Assembly (NCBI GenBank): GCA_023262965.1
Contig: JALQXX010000009.1
Location: 1 to 41,660, forward strand
DNA: 41,660 bases
From: Candidatus Marinamargulisbacteria bacterium
GTDB taxonomy: Bacteria; Margulisbacteria; Marinamargulisbacteria; UBA817
Direction: 5' to 3'
Position 1 is the first letter of the stretch. Every line of letters begins with the position of its first letter. Made by a program: the position numbers and the translations under genes. The notes beneath the pieces were generated by a model that worked only from the letters and a program-made list of their open reading frames with translations, searched no databases and had not been told where the DNA came from. Below are positions 17,087 through 25,433 of this stretch, in pieces.

Positions 17087-17909
17087 TGGGGGTAAATGTG
17101 GTGTTAACCGATTGATGGAAGGTGTGGATGGCCGCTATGTGGTTAGGGCAGGTCATGCCTGCCGCCATTTTAGACAATTCTCTGGTAAAGGCATGTATTT
17201 TTGATACAAAAATATTGTAATCATATTTTATTTCGTATAATAAAAACATTTGGCTACCTTCATTTGTTACGGGGTTCCTATAATTTCGGTTGAGCCATTC
17301 AGTAATTGCTCGTTCGCTATATACTTGTTTGGATGCACATGACAGGGTTGTATCTTCATCTATAGTAACACTTTGTGCATGTAGTATGGATGAATGAGGC
17401 GGGAAATTAATGGGCTCCGTCAAAATGGTACCGGATTCATGGTTTAACAGCATAACGGGATCGGTTGGAAGGGATTGTGTGATGGCGCAACTCCATGATT
17501 GTTCAAGATTATGAAAAAACCCGCTTAATTTATCTGTCAGTCGTTGATCACAAATAGCTTTATGGTTAGGCATGCTGGATGGCATTACCTTAAAATAGTT
17601 GTCAAAAAATTCGCTGGATTTTTTAAATAGGTCATCCATATGGCTTATGTTGACATAGTCATCTAGGAAACTAGGGCCTTTTTCGGGCAAATAGCTGTTG
17701 CATAATTGACCCACACGTGTGGCTGAAAGTGGCAACGGCTTTAGCGTTGCAATTCGAGGGGCGTTTTTGGGGGCGGGTCTCTGCAACGAAGGTGGCAACG
17801 GCTTTAGCCGCAGGGGAGTCTGTTTTTGGTGTAGGGTACTGGTTTGGATGGGGCCTTTAGATGAAGGTAATGATTTTAATTTTATAAATCCCATAACCTT
17901 TATCGACAA
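17079..17909 (-). CDS. Putative effector with divergent U-box-like domain
   Basis: Residues 1-60 are Pro/Leu/Lys-rich with short repeats (KPLPPSLQRPAP, LKPLPLSA) and look disordered. Residues 149-217 resemble a stretched U-box. The first half has DPVMLLNHESGTI. After an insertion of about 25 residues, the second half ends QVYSERAITEWLNRNYRNPVT, close to the tYer-aI-eWl---nP-T signature of U-box E3 ubiquitin ligases. The upstream DNA is very AT-rich and the gene sits alone between rnc and the 5-FTHF cyclo-ligase gene. A TTG at 17909 gives 276 residues; an ATG at 17894 is the alternative. The U-box reading is inference. Confidence 0.5.
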   Translation of the reverse strand: MSIKVMGFIKLKSLPSSKGPIQTSTLHQKQTPLRLKPLPPSLQRPAPKNAPRIATLKPLPLSATRVGQLCNSYLPEKGPSFLDDYVNISHMDDLFKKSSEFFDNYFKVMPSSMPNHKAICDQRLTDKLSGFFHNLEQSWSCAITQSLPTDPVMLLNHESGTILTEPINFPPHSSILHAQSVTIDEDTTLSCASKQVYSERAITEWLNRNYRNPVTNEGSQMFLLYEIKYDYNIFVSKIHAFTRELSKMAAGMTCPNHIAAIHTFHQSVNTTFTPID

Positions 17910-18078
17910 ATAATTAACAATAATTTTAAAAATATTTAAAATAGTTTGTAAAAATGGTAGGGCTCAGAAAGGAATCCCACGTCTACCCCAGTTTAAATGC
18001 ATTATGCATACGCCATATACTTACCATAGTTTGTGGGTAATTTTTATCATAGTGCTATCTCAGTTTGATTAAAATGGG
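17910..18078. repeat. AT-rich spacer with two CAGTTT-type repeat motifs
   Basis: The spacer between two divergent genes starts very AT-rich. It holds CTACCCCAGTTTA (17983-17995) and GCTATCTCAGTTT (18054-18066), both relatives of the repeat at 55-117 and 30172-30210. The second lies 12 nt upstream of the -35 box of the next gene. Confidence 0.6.
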
Positions 18079-18106
18079 TTGACGGCTACCCCAATCGGAT
18101 TACAAT
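18079..18106 (+). promoter_or_regulatory. Near-leaderless promoter of the 5-FTHF cyclo-ligase gene
   Basis: TTGACG (18079-18084), 16-nt spacer, TACAAT (18101-18106), then 8 nt to the ATG at 18115. There is no Shine-Dalgarno site. Expected leader length is 0-2 nt. Confidence 0.65.
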
Positions 18107-18114
18107 AAAAAACA

Positions 18115-18663
18115 ATGGCGATAACAAAATCGGCGTATCGGCAGTACTGCCGTCATGCATTGGCGGGCATAATGGATTCGAATGAGCGTAGTGGTTACAT
18201 TAAGGCGCATATTACGGATTGGTTTAGGACCATGGGGTTTTTGCGATTGGGGGCATTTGTGCCGGTTGGTCGTGAGCCGGCAATTTGGTCAATTGTAGAC
18301 GCATTTTCACAGCAAGGGCAGGTGTACTTGCCGCAATATCAGCCGCAAGAGGGGGGGTATGGTTGGTCCCGGTATGCCAACGCCCTTCACCCCGGACGCT
18401 TTCACATTCCAGAACCGGTGGTCAATGATCCCCTGACCGAGGCCTTGGATGCTTGTCTGGTGCCCGCATTGGGGGTGGATGCTACGGGCAATCGGTTGGG
18501 GTGGGGGTATGGTTTTTTTGATCGGCTGTTGACCGATACGATTCCCCACCGAATTGGCGTTATTTTTGATGCGCAGCGGCTGCCCAATTCCTTACCCACG
18601 GATCCCTGGGATGTGAGATTGACGGGGATTGTTACGGAATCGGGCCTTCACCATTTTCAATAA
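18115..18663 (+). CDS. 5-formyltetrahydrofolate cyclo-ligase
   Basis: The 182-residue protein converts 5-formyl-THF to 5,10-methenyl-THF with ATP in folate one-carbon metabolism. Family landmarks are the substrate segment near LGAFVPVGREP, the middle region FHIPEPV, and the nucleotide-binding stretch CLVPALGVDATGNRLGWGYGFFDRLL. The length is normal. It is a single-gene unit whose start is fixed by a promoter 8 nt upstream. It converges on the next gene with a 5-nt gap. Confidence 0.9.
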   Translation: MAITKSAYRQYCRHALAGIMDSNERSGYIKAHITDWFRTMGFLRLGAFVPVGREPAIWSIVDAFSQQGQVYLPQYQPQEGGYGWSRYANALHPGRFHIPEPVVNDPLTEALDACLVPALGVDATGNRLGWGYGFFDRLLTDTIPHRIGVIFDAQRLPNSLPTDPWDVRLTGIVTESGLHHFQ

Positions 18664-18668
18664 ATCAG

Positions 18669-19082
18669 CTACAAGCTCACCAATTCATGATGGCCGATAT
18701 TTTTTGAAAAGGTCACTTTTTGGTCGGTAATGGCCGTCAAGCAATCATGCAAAAACGATTGAAAATCATTCATGGGATTGAGTGGTTTGTCGTTGCCGGT
18801 GCAAACAAGGGTTTGATCGGATCGACGATAATGCCATCGAACAGGGGTGTCGGACTGCCACTGCTGAAAGCCATAGGCATCATCTTCAAATATAACAAGC
18901 ATGTGGTCGGGCGTTTTGGGCTGTTCGCCACAGGCAATTCCCACACTGCTAATGTCACCTAAAATAGTGGTTGCGCCATTAAATATCACCGTAAATACAT
19001 TTTCAAATGCAATTGCTTGATCGATATTGCAGCGCGTTTCGTAATCAGTGCTCCCCGGTTGATGATTTTTTTTTGTATTCAT
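18669..19082 (-). CDS. Small protein of unknown function
   Basis: About 137 residues from the ATG at 19082, preceded by AAGGGGGA at good spacing. An in-frame start at 19100 would add six residues. I do not recognise the family. The central part alternates strands (FENVFTVIFNGATTILGDIS and HMLVIFEDDAYGFQQW), suggesting a mostly beta, soluble protein; there is no signal peptide, membrane segment or cysteine pair. It diverges from secA with a 110-nt gap. The coding reading is supported by the Shine-Dalgarno site and by the absence of a competing long frame. Confidence 0.65.
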   Translation of the reverse strand: MNTKKNHQPGSTDYETRCNIDQAIAFENVFTVIFNGATTILGDISSVGIACGEQPKTPDHMLVIFEDDAYGFQQWQSDTPVRWHYRRSDQTLVCTGNDKPLNPMNDFQSFLHDCLTAITDQKVTFSKNIGHHELVSL

Positions 19083-19157
19083 GATTGATTCCCCCTTCAA
19101 TGGCTTTAGTAGTCTTTTTCCCTAAATACAGAGACTTTAAACATTTGAGAGCACTGG

Positions 19158-19186
19158 TTGATCCATTGGTTATTATTTTGTAGAAT
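19158..19186 (+). promoter_or_regulatory. Leaderless promoter of secA
   Basis: TTGATC (19158-19163), 17-nt spacer, TAGAAT (19181-19186), then exactly 6 nt to the ATG at 19193. No Shine-Dalgarno sequence precedes secA. Confidence 0.7.
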
Positions 19187-19192
19187 ACACCT

Positions 19193-21781
19193 ATGGCATT
19201 GGTCGCAAAAATAAAAGCCTTATTTCAAGGGGATCCCACCGAAAAAACAGTCAAGCAGTATCAGTCAGTTGTTGATGCCATTAATGCATGTGAACCGTCA
19301 ATAACGCCTTTAACCGATGCTGAATTGGCCCAAAAAACCGCTGTTTTTAAGGCGGAATTGGCTAATGGACGCGACCTAAATGATATTATTCCGGAGGCAT
19401 TCGCTGTTGTTCGAGAAGCCGCCAAACGGGTGTTAAATATGCGGCACTTTGATGTGCAATTGATGGGCGGGCTGGTGTTGAACAATGGCCGTATTGCTGA
19501 AATGAAAACAGGGGAAGGAAAAACGCTTGTGGCGACGTTGCCAGCCTATGTGAACGCGTTAACCGGTAAAGGGGTGCACATGGTTACAGTCAACGATTAT
19601 TTGGCCAAACGGGATGCGGAATGGATGGGGCGGGTGTATCGATTTTTGGGTCTTACAGTTGGCCTCATTCAGGCCAATATGCCCCACGAAGAGCGTCAAA
19701 ACGCCTATGCCTGCGATATCACATTTGGCACCAACAATGAGTTTGGATTTGATTATTTGCGAGACAATTTGGCGCGATCGCTTCCGGAATGTGTCCAACG
19801 AGCGCCGCACTTTGCGATTATCGATGAGGTGGATAGCATTTTGATTGATGAGGCGCGTACGCCATTGATTATATCCGGGACCGTGAATGATTCCACTCAA
19901 AAATATAAGCAATTGGCTCAAATTGCCCAAAAGCTAGATCGCGATACGCACTTTACAGTGGATGAAAAGCATAAAAATATTGTATTAACCGAGGACGGGA
20001 CTGCTCATATTGAAGGTATGTTGGGCATCGATAGTTTGTATGCAATGGAGACGATGGATTTGGCGCATATTATGATTCAATCCTTAAAGGCTCGTCACTT
20101 GTTTAAAAAAGATGTGGATTATGTGGTAAAAAATGGGCAGGTTATGATTGTGGATGAGTTTACGGGCCGTATTTTGGACGGGCGGCGCTATTCGGATGGC
20201 TTGCATCAAGCCATTGAGGCAGCCGAGGGGTTGGTCATTCAAAATGAAAGTCAAACGCTAGCGAGCATTACGTATCAGAATTATTTCCGCTTGTTTCCTA
20301 AGCTGGCCGGAATGACAGGGACGGCTAAAACCGAAGAAGAGGAATTTGCTAAAATATACGGATTGGATGTTGCGGTTATTCCCACCAATAAACCGGTTGT
20401 ACGTATCGACACGGCCGATGTTATTTATAAAAATAAAGTGCAAAAGTATCGGGCGGTTGTAGCGGATATTGCGGCCCATCATGCTCAAAATCAGCCTGTA
20501 TTGGTAGGGACGATTGCCATTGAAACATCGGAGCTATTATCGGATCTGTTAAAGAAAGAATCCATTTCCCATCGGGTGTTGAATGCAAAATTTCATGAGC
20601 AAGAAGCAGAGATTATAAAAGACGCGGGTCAAGCGGGGGCGGTTACGATTGCGACAAATATGGCGGGCCGGGGAACGGATATTGTATTGGGCGAGGGGGT
20701 TCGGGAGTTGGGGGGGCTGTACGTGATTGGATCCGAGCGGCATGAATCCCGTCGTATTGACAATCAATTGCGGGGACGATCCGGTCGGCAAGGGGATCCG
20801 GGCAAGTCCAAATTTTATTCCAGTTTAGAAGACGATTTGATGCGGCTCTTTGGGTCTGAGCGAATCAGCCGTATTATGGAAACCTTGGGGTTTCCGGATG
20901 ACACGCCAATTGAGCATGGAATGATCACCAAATCCTTAGAAAAGGCTCAAAAAAAAGTGGAGCAGTTTCATTTTTCGGCACGAAAGCAAATTCTAGAGTT
21001 TGACAATGTGTTGGATAAGCAGCGTGAAACGGTATATGCACTTAGGCGTCAGTGTTTAAACGAGGCCGGTATTATTGAAAAATTGTGCCATGAAATTCCC
21101 ACCGTTATGGCGTTCTTAAATACGCAGTATCAGGATCCTCTAAAAAGTGTGGATAACACCAATGAATTGTACCAAGATTTTGCAAAGCAGGTGTACGACA
21201 TATTTCCGTATCCCGATGTTCAGAATGGATTTCGTGCGGGTTCGATAACCGGTTTGGCCGACATAGAGGCGATGGTTTTATCCGGGTTTAAGCAACAGTT
21301 GTCGTATTTTCCGGACCCGATTATTCGATCGATTGCCAAGCTCACGTTGCTGCATCATTTGGATACCAAGTGGATGGACCATTTGCATACCATGGACACC
21401 TTACGCGACGGGATTGGTCTACGGGCCTATGGCCAGAGAGATCCTTTGGTGGAGTATAAAGTGGAGGGCTTTGCCTTATTTAAGACCATGGTGTTCCATG
21501 TGTATGCCGAAACCATCAAAGTCATGAATCGGATCGAGAGTATTGAAGGGACATTGCCGCAATCGGATCCGGACACACCGGTGCGTACCATGCGATATTC
21601 ACGTTCCGCGAGTCCTGTGGCGTCGGAGGCGTTGCCGGATTCGGGTCGTATAACGATTGATGGGATCGGTCGAAACGACAAAGTGACTATTGAAAAAGAT
21701 GGTCAAACGCAAGATCTGAAATGGAAAAAAGCCAAGGAGCTGGTTGAAAAGGACGGCTGGCGGATTGTTGCCAATGGTTGA
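19193..21781 (+). CDS. secA: Preprotein translocase ATPase SecA
   Basis: SecA drives protein export through SecYEG. The Walker A is MKTGEGKTLVA, the Walker B/DEAD region is IIDEVDSILIDEARTPLI, and the motif near GRGTDIVLGEGV and RGRSGRQGDPG marks the second RecA domain. The helical scaffold and wing follow. At 862 residues it is near the usual length, but the C-terminus lacks the Cys-rich zinc-binding tail. It instead ends in about 45 residues of beta-type sequence (GRITIDGIGRNDKVTIEKDG, then KKAKELVEKDGWRIV). It leads the secA-prfB-alr operon, and prfB starts inside its last codons. Confidence 0.96.
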   Translation: MALVAKIKALFQGDPTEKTVKQYQSVVDAINACEPSITPLTDAELAQKTAVFKAELANGRDLNDIIPEAFAVVREAAKRVLNMRHFDVQLMGGLVLNNGRIAEMKTGEGKTLVATLPAYVNALTGKGVHMVTVNDYLAKRDAEWMGRVYRFLGLTVGLIQANMPHEERQNAYACDITFGTNNEFGFDYLRDNLARSLPECVQRAPHFAIIDEVDSILIDEARTPLIISGTVNDSTQKYKQLAQIAQKLDRDTHFTVDEKHKNIVLTEDGTAHIEGMLGIDSLYAMETMDLAHIMIQSLKARHLFKKDVDYVVKNGQVMIVDEFTGRILDGRRYSDGLHQAIEAAEGLVIQNESQTLASITYQNYFRLFPKLAGMTGTAKTEEEEFAKIYGLDVAVIPTNKPVVRIDTADVIYKNKVQKYRAVVADIAAHHAQNQPVLVGTIAIETSELLSDLLKKESISHRVLNAKFHEQEAEIIKDAGQAGAVTIATNMAGRGTDIVLGEGVRELGGLYVIGSERHESRRIDNQLRGRSGRQGDPGKSKFYSSLEDDLMRLFGSERISRIMETLGFPDDTPIEHGMITKSLEKAQKKVEQFHFSARKQILEFDNVLDKQRETVYALRRQCLNEAGIIEKLCHEIPTVMAFLNTQYQDPLKSVDNTNELYQDFAKQVYDIFPYPDVQNGFRAGSITGLADIEAMVLSGFKQQLSYFPDPIIRSIAKLTLLHHLDTKWMDHLHTMDTLRDGIGLRAYGQRDPLVEYKVEGFALFKTMVFHVYAETIKVMNRIESIEGTLPQSDPDTPVRTMRYSRSASPVASEALPDSGRITIDGIGRNDKVTIEKDGQTQDLKWKKAKELVEKDGWRIVANG

Positions 21782-22875
21782 TTGGCCGGCAAAATTATCG
21801 GAGTTAACCAAGCGATTTTTTTTGTTGGGAGACTATCTTTGACAATGATCGCATAACCGAGCAAATTCGCCAGATGGAGGCCGAGGTTCAATTGGACAGT
21901 TTTTGGCAAAACAGTTCCGATTCGGCCGTGGTGTTCCAACAATTGAATCAATTAAAGCAGCAAAAGGAGCGTGTGAATACCATCACCCGTACCATTGCCG
22001 ATGCAGAGACGGGGTTGGCGTTGCTGCGAGACAATCCCGATGATGCGGATATTATGACGGAGGTTGTGGGGCTCATTACGCAGTTGGAATCGGTGGTGAG
22101 TAATGTGGAGATATCCTGCTTGTTGTCGGGGGAATGGGATACATTGAACTGCATTGTTACCATTAATGCGGGTGCAGGGGGTACCGATGCCCAAGATTGG
22201 GCCCAGATGTTGCTGCGCATGTATACCCGGTGGTTTGCAAAAAAACATTTTTCGGTGGAATTAACCGACATGACACCGGGGGATGAAGCGGGCATTAAAT
22301 CAGCGACATTACTGGTCAATGGGGAGTACGCCTATGGGTTTTGTAAAAACGATGTGGGGATTCACCGATTGGTGCGTCAAAGTCCCTTTAATGCCAATGC
22401 CAAGCGTCAAACATCGTTTGCGGCAGTGGATGTGATTCCGCAGTTTGATAAATCATATGCCAATATTGCCATTGCCCCGGGGGACTTGCGCATTGATACG
22501 TTTCGGGCGTCGGGTGCGGGGGGACAGCATATTAACAAAACGGATTCGGCGGTTCGGATTACCCATTTGCCCACGGGTATTGTGGCGCAAAGTCAGTCAC
22601 AACGCTCCCAAACGGCCAACAAAGAGACGGCGATGGCCATTTTAACCGCGCGGATTGTGGCGCAGTTGGAGCGCCAGCAGGCGGATAAAATTAATGATTT
22701 AAAAAACGATTCCGCTATTGCGTGGGGCAGCCAAATTCGATCCTATGTATTTCATCCCTATAAATTGGTAAAGGACCACCGCACCGATACCGAAACCGCC
22801 AACATTACGGCGGTGATGGATGGGGATATTGATGTGTTTATTGAAGCGCAATTGCGGCATGCGAGTCGGAGGTAG
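21774..22875 (+). CDS. prfB: Peptide chain release factor 2, programmed +1 frameshift
   Basis: RF2 reads UAA and UGA. Synthesis starts at the ATG at 21774, overlapping the secA end, and reads 22 codons to CTT at 21837-21839, followed by in-frame TGA. A +1 shift skips T21840 and continues GAC from 21841 to the stop, giving 366 residues, the normal RF2 length. The zero-frame part ends LTKRFFLLGDYL, which matches the E. coli segment before its frameshift. The SPF motif (VRQSPFNANA) and GGQ (GAGGQHINKTDSAV) are present. Reading only from the internal ATG at 21874 would lose the N-terminal domain start. Confidence 0.95.
21827..21843 (+). promoter_or_regulatory. prfB +1 frameshift site
   Basis: GGGAG (21827-21831) acts as the internal Shine-Dalgarno element and CTTTGAC (21837-21843) is the slippery stop. 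Low RF2 slows termination at TGA, so the ribosome shifts +1 and RF2 is made: an autoregulatory loop. The element-to-CTT spacing is 5 nt, slightly longer than the classical 3. Confidence 0.92.
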
Positions 22876-22878
22876 GGG

Positions 22879-23940
22879 ATGGCCTTTGCCACATTAACGG
22901 TTGATTGCGATACAATTTCTCAAAATATTCAGGCCATTCGAGCGGGGTTGTCGGCCAGCACACGTGTGATGATTATTGTAAAGGCCGATGCGTATGGGTT
23001 GGGGGCAGTGGCCGTTGCAACGCATATTGCGGGCATGGTGGATTATTTTGGGGTGGCAACTATTAGCGAAGCATTGGACCTGCGGGACCAGGGGATTCAG
23101 ACGCCCATTTTGTTATTATCCGAGCCGCTTATAGCGGATATTCCGATTGCGGTTGCCCATGATATTGATATTACATTGTATCATCCCAGCACTATTGCGG
23201 CTGTGAATGATTATGTGCAGGGTCGTAAGCATGGCATACGCACGCATCTTAAGGTGGATACGGGGATGTGTCGCTTGGGCGTGCCGTGGGACGCAACGGA
23301 TGCGGTTATTGCCCAGTGGCATGCCACCAATCATCGGGTTGAAAAAGTGGGGATGTATTCGCATTATGCCAACAGTGACCAACCGGCTCATCCATTAAAT
23401 GCAGAGCAATTGGCGCGCTTTTTGCCCATTGCAAACGATTCATCGATTATCTATCATTTTAGCAATTCCGATGCGGTCAGGCATTTTCACCACTTCGGGA
23501 TGGTACGTGTGGGATGGGCAGCGTATAAAAATAGTGTGACACTAACGGCGCCGGTTCGTGCAGTCCGGGATATTCCGTCAGGCACATCGGTGGGGTACGG
23601 GTCTACATTTGTATCACGAAAGCCCATGCGAATGGCGGTGGTGGGGATGGGGTATGCGGATGGGTTATCAACGCATTTGTCGAATAATGGGTATTTTCGA
23701 ATTGGTGAATATACCTGTCCGATTATTGGGCGTGTGTGTATGGATATGGTTATGGTGGCCTTGCCCGAGGGTGCGGATGTGGGGGTGGGGGATGTGGCGG
23801 TAATTTTATCTCCGGACGATCAGCCCGGCATGAATGTCGTGGACGTTGCCGAGGCCACGGGGGAGAACCCGCGGGAAGTATTGTGCCGGTTATCGGCCCG
23901 TGTCATGCGGGAGTACCTTGGCCGGCGTTACGATTTATAA
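22879..23940 (+). CDS. alr: Alanine racemase
   Basis: This PLP enzyme interconverts L- and D-alanine for peptidoglycan. The PLP lysine is K35 in IVKADAYGLGA. The catalytic tyrosine region is SVGYGSTF, and the following VVGMGYADG and GRVCMDMVMV segments are conserved. The length of 353 is typical. The start lies 3 nt after the prfB stop with GGAGG just upstream inside prfB, so it is the third gene of the secA-prfB-alr unit. Its presence implies a peptidoglycan cell wall. Confidence 0.95.
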   Translation: MAFATLTVDCDTISQNIQAIRAGLSASTRVMIIVKADAYGLGAVAVATHIAGMVDYFGVATISEALDLRDQGIQTPILLLSEPLIADIPIAVAHDIDITLYHPSTIAAVNDYVQGRKHGIRTHLKVDTGMCRLGVPWDATDAVIAQWHATNHRVEKVGMYSHYANSDQPAHPLNAEQLARFLPIANDSSIIYHFSNSDAVRHFHHFGMVRVGWAAYKNSVTLTAPVRAVRDIPSGTSVGYGSTFVSRKPMRMAVVGMGYADGLSTHLSNNGYFRIGEYTCPIIGRVCMDMVMVALPEGADVGVGDVAVILSPDDQPGMNVVDVAEATGENPREVLCRLSARVMREYLGRRYDL

Positions 23941-24092
23941 GACGGTAGCATTGGGATATGCTGGTAGCTCCAATTGGCCAAATAACCGCTGGTTCACACG
24001 CGTCAGCGCCTACTTATTTTATTTATTTTTTAATTTTTTGAAATAATTTAATTTTATTGGGCGATATATGGTGTAAGGAGTGTGATGAAATA

Positions 24093-25349
24093 ATGATTTC
24101 ACGTATAAATAATGCAGAGATAGTTGGCTTTGGTCGTAATGCTAGTGAAGCAGCTGCACGAATTAATAAACGAGCTCTTCTGGCAGCCGAAAGAGCTCGT
24201 CGGGAAGCCGAAATAGCTCATTCACTATACGGGGGCGGCAATGAGGATAGGCCGTCACCAGCACATCAACCCGTTCAAGCACCAGAGATACCGGGTGATG
24301 ACAGTCCTTCGACATCGCATCGCCCGCAGGTACGGGAGGGCTTGGTAGCCGCGCTTATCAGCCGTTTTAATAACCCAGGACAACCATTAAATAATTTCTT
24401 TGACATTTCAGCCGCAGTTGTTTCAGATCCGCAATCCAATGGGGCAGAAGAAAGGTCTTCACTAGCGGTTTCTATTCAGCCAAATGCTTTTTTAAGTAAT
24501 GTTAATTGTATAGTTAACGAAGCGCATCGTTTTGTTCAAAATACGAAACACAGCGTTAATAATAGGGTATCGGGTGTTGGGGCTACTATTGCTTCTGCCC
24601 ATAACGCCGTCATAGAATGGTCATCGAGCCTGTCGTCCACGTTGAATACGGGCATTCAGCAATTACACGGGATAGAGAATCCATCCGAACAGGTGGCGCC
24701 TGACAATATTGATTTGACATTTGAAGCCAATTATAACGATATTGACAACTATATGACGTCATTTAGAGATGTGGTGAAGGGCGATAAGGCTACCGATAGC
24801 GATACATTTGTTGATCAATTACCCACGATTGTAGCCAATATGGGAGGGGCTTTTCAATGCCCCATATTAAGTAATGTATCCACGGATCCTGTAATCATAC
24901 CCGGTGATACATCGCATACAATTTTCGATCGCAAATACATTAAGCAGATGATACAAAGGGGTCAAGTCCATCCAACAACCCGGCAACCAATGCATGTAGG
25001 CCCAGAGAATCTGGTATCAGTAAAAGATAAGCAAGATAGATTCTTAAAATTTATGTCCACTGAATTCAAGCCGTATGTAGAGAATTTGAGACGTCAATAC
25101 GCCCAAGACACGCAGCGCACTCAAAAAATAAACGATGCGATACATCATATCGATACGTTATGTTGCGATGCCAGTATGAATTCTTCGCCATCATCCCCCG
25201 CTTCGGCAACAAGCCCGCGCAATCCACAACCGCGTGAGACATCGAGTCCTCTTCAGGGCCTTACGGGTAAGATTGCATCGGGTTTTAAAACGGCTCTAAG
25301 ATGGTTTAGGTCTTTTGCAAGCCCCTCCGCTCCGTCGAATAGGGTATAA
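24093..25349 (+). CDS. U-box domain protein, putative secreted E3 ubiquitin ligase
   Basis: The 418-residue protein carries a U-box at about residues 253-325. The domain begins FQCPILSNVSTDPVIIPGD, continues through the FDRKYIKQMI helix to HPTTRQPM, and ends near LVSVKDKQDRFLKF. U-boxes recruit E2 enzymes and are eukaryotic in origin; Legionella LubX is a known bacterial example. The N-terminal part is polar and rich in Ala/Arg (ASEAAARINKRALLAAERAR), as in some translocated effectors. The upstream DNA is AT-rich, unlike the neighbouring alr and gpmI. I use the ATG at 24093 with AAGGAG 12 nt upstream; an upstream in-frame ATG at 24057 is less likely. A hairpin follows the gene. Confidence 0.82.
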   Translation: MISRINNAEIVGFGRNASEAAARINKRALLAAERARREAEIAHSLYGGGNEDRPSPAHQPVQAPEIPGDDSPSTSHRPQVREGLVAALISRFNNPGQPLNNFFDISAAVVSDPQSNGAEERSSLAVSIQPNAFLSNVNCIVNEAHRFVQNTKHSVNNRVSGVGATIASAHNAVIEWSSSLSSTLNTGIQQLHGIENPSEQVAPDNIDLTFEANYNDIDNYMTSFRDVVKGDKATDSDTFVDQLPTIVANMGGAFQCPILSNVSTDPVIIPGDTSHTIFDRKYIKQMIQRGQVHPTTRQPMHVGPENLVSVKDKQDRFLKFMSTEFKPYVENLRRQYAQDTQRTQKINDAIHHIDTLCCDASMNSSPSSPASATSPRNPQPRETSSPLQGLTGKIASGFKTALRWFRSFASPSAPSNRV

Positions 25350-25369
25350 TCCCTACCCAGTAATGCGGA

Positions 25370-25400
25370 CAAGACGGGTGTCTATCAGGCGCCCGTCTTG
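25370..25400 (+). terminator. Hairpin after the U-box gene
   Basis: CAAGACGGG (25370-25378) and CCCGTCTTG (25392-25400) form a perfect 9-bp stem, with a TATTAT tail instead of a clean T-run. The 3' arm overlaps the -35 box of the gpmI promoter. Confidence 0.6.
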
Positions 25401-25427
25401 TATTATAGGCCGCATGTGACGTACAAT
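25398..25427 (+). promoter_or_regulatory. Leaderless promoter of gpmI
   Basis: TTGTAT (25398-25403), 18-nt spacer, TACAAT (25422-25427), then 6 nt to the ATG at 25434. This fixes the gpmI start and argues against the in-frame start at 25398. Confidence 0.6.
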
Positions 25428-25433
25428 GACACT

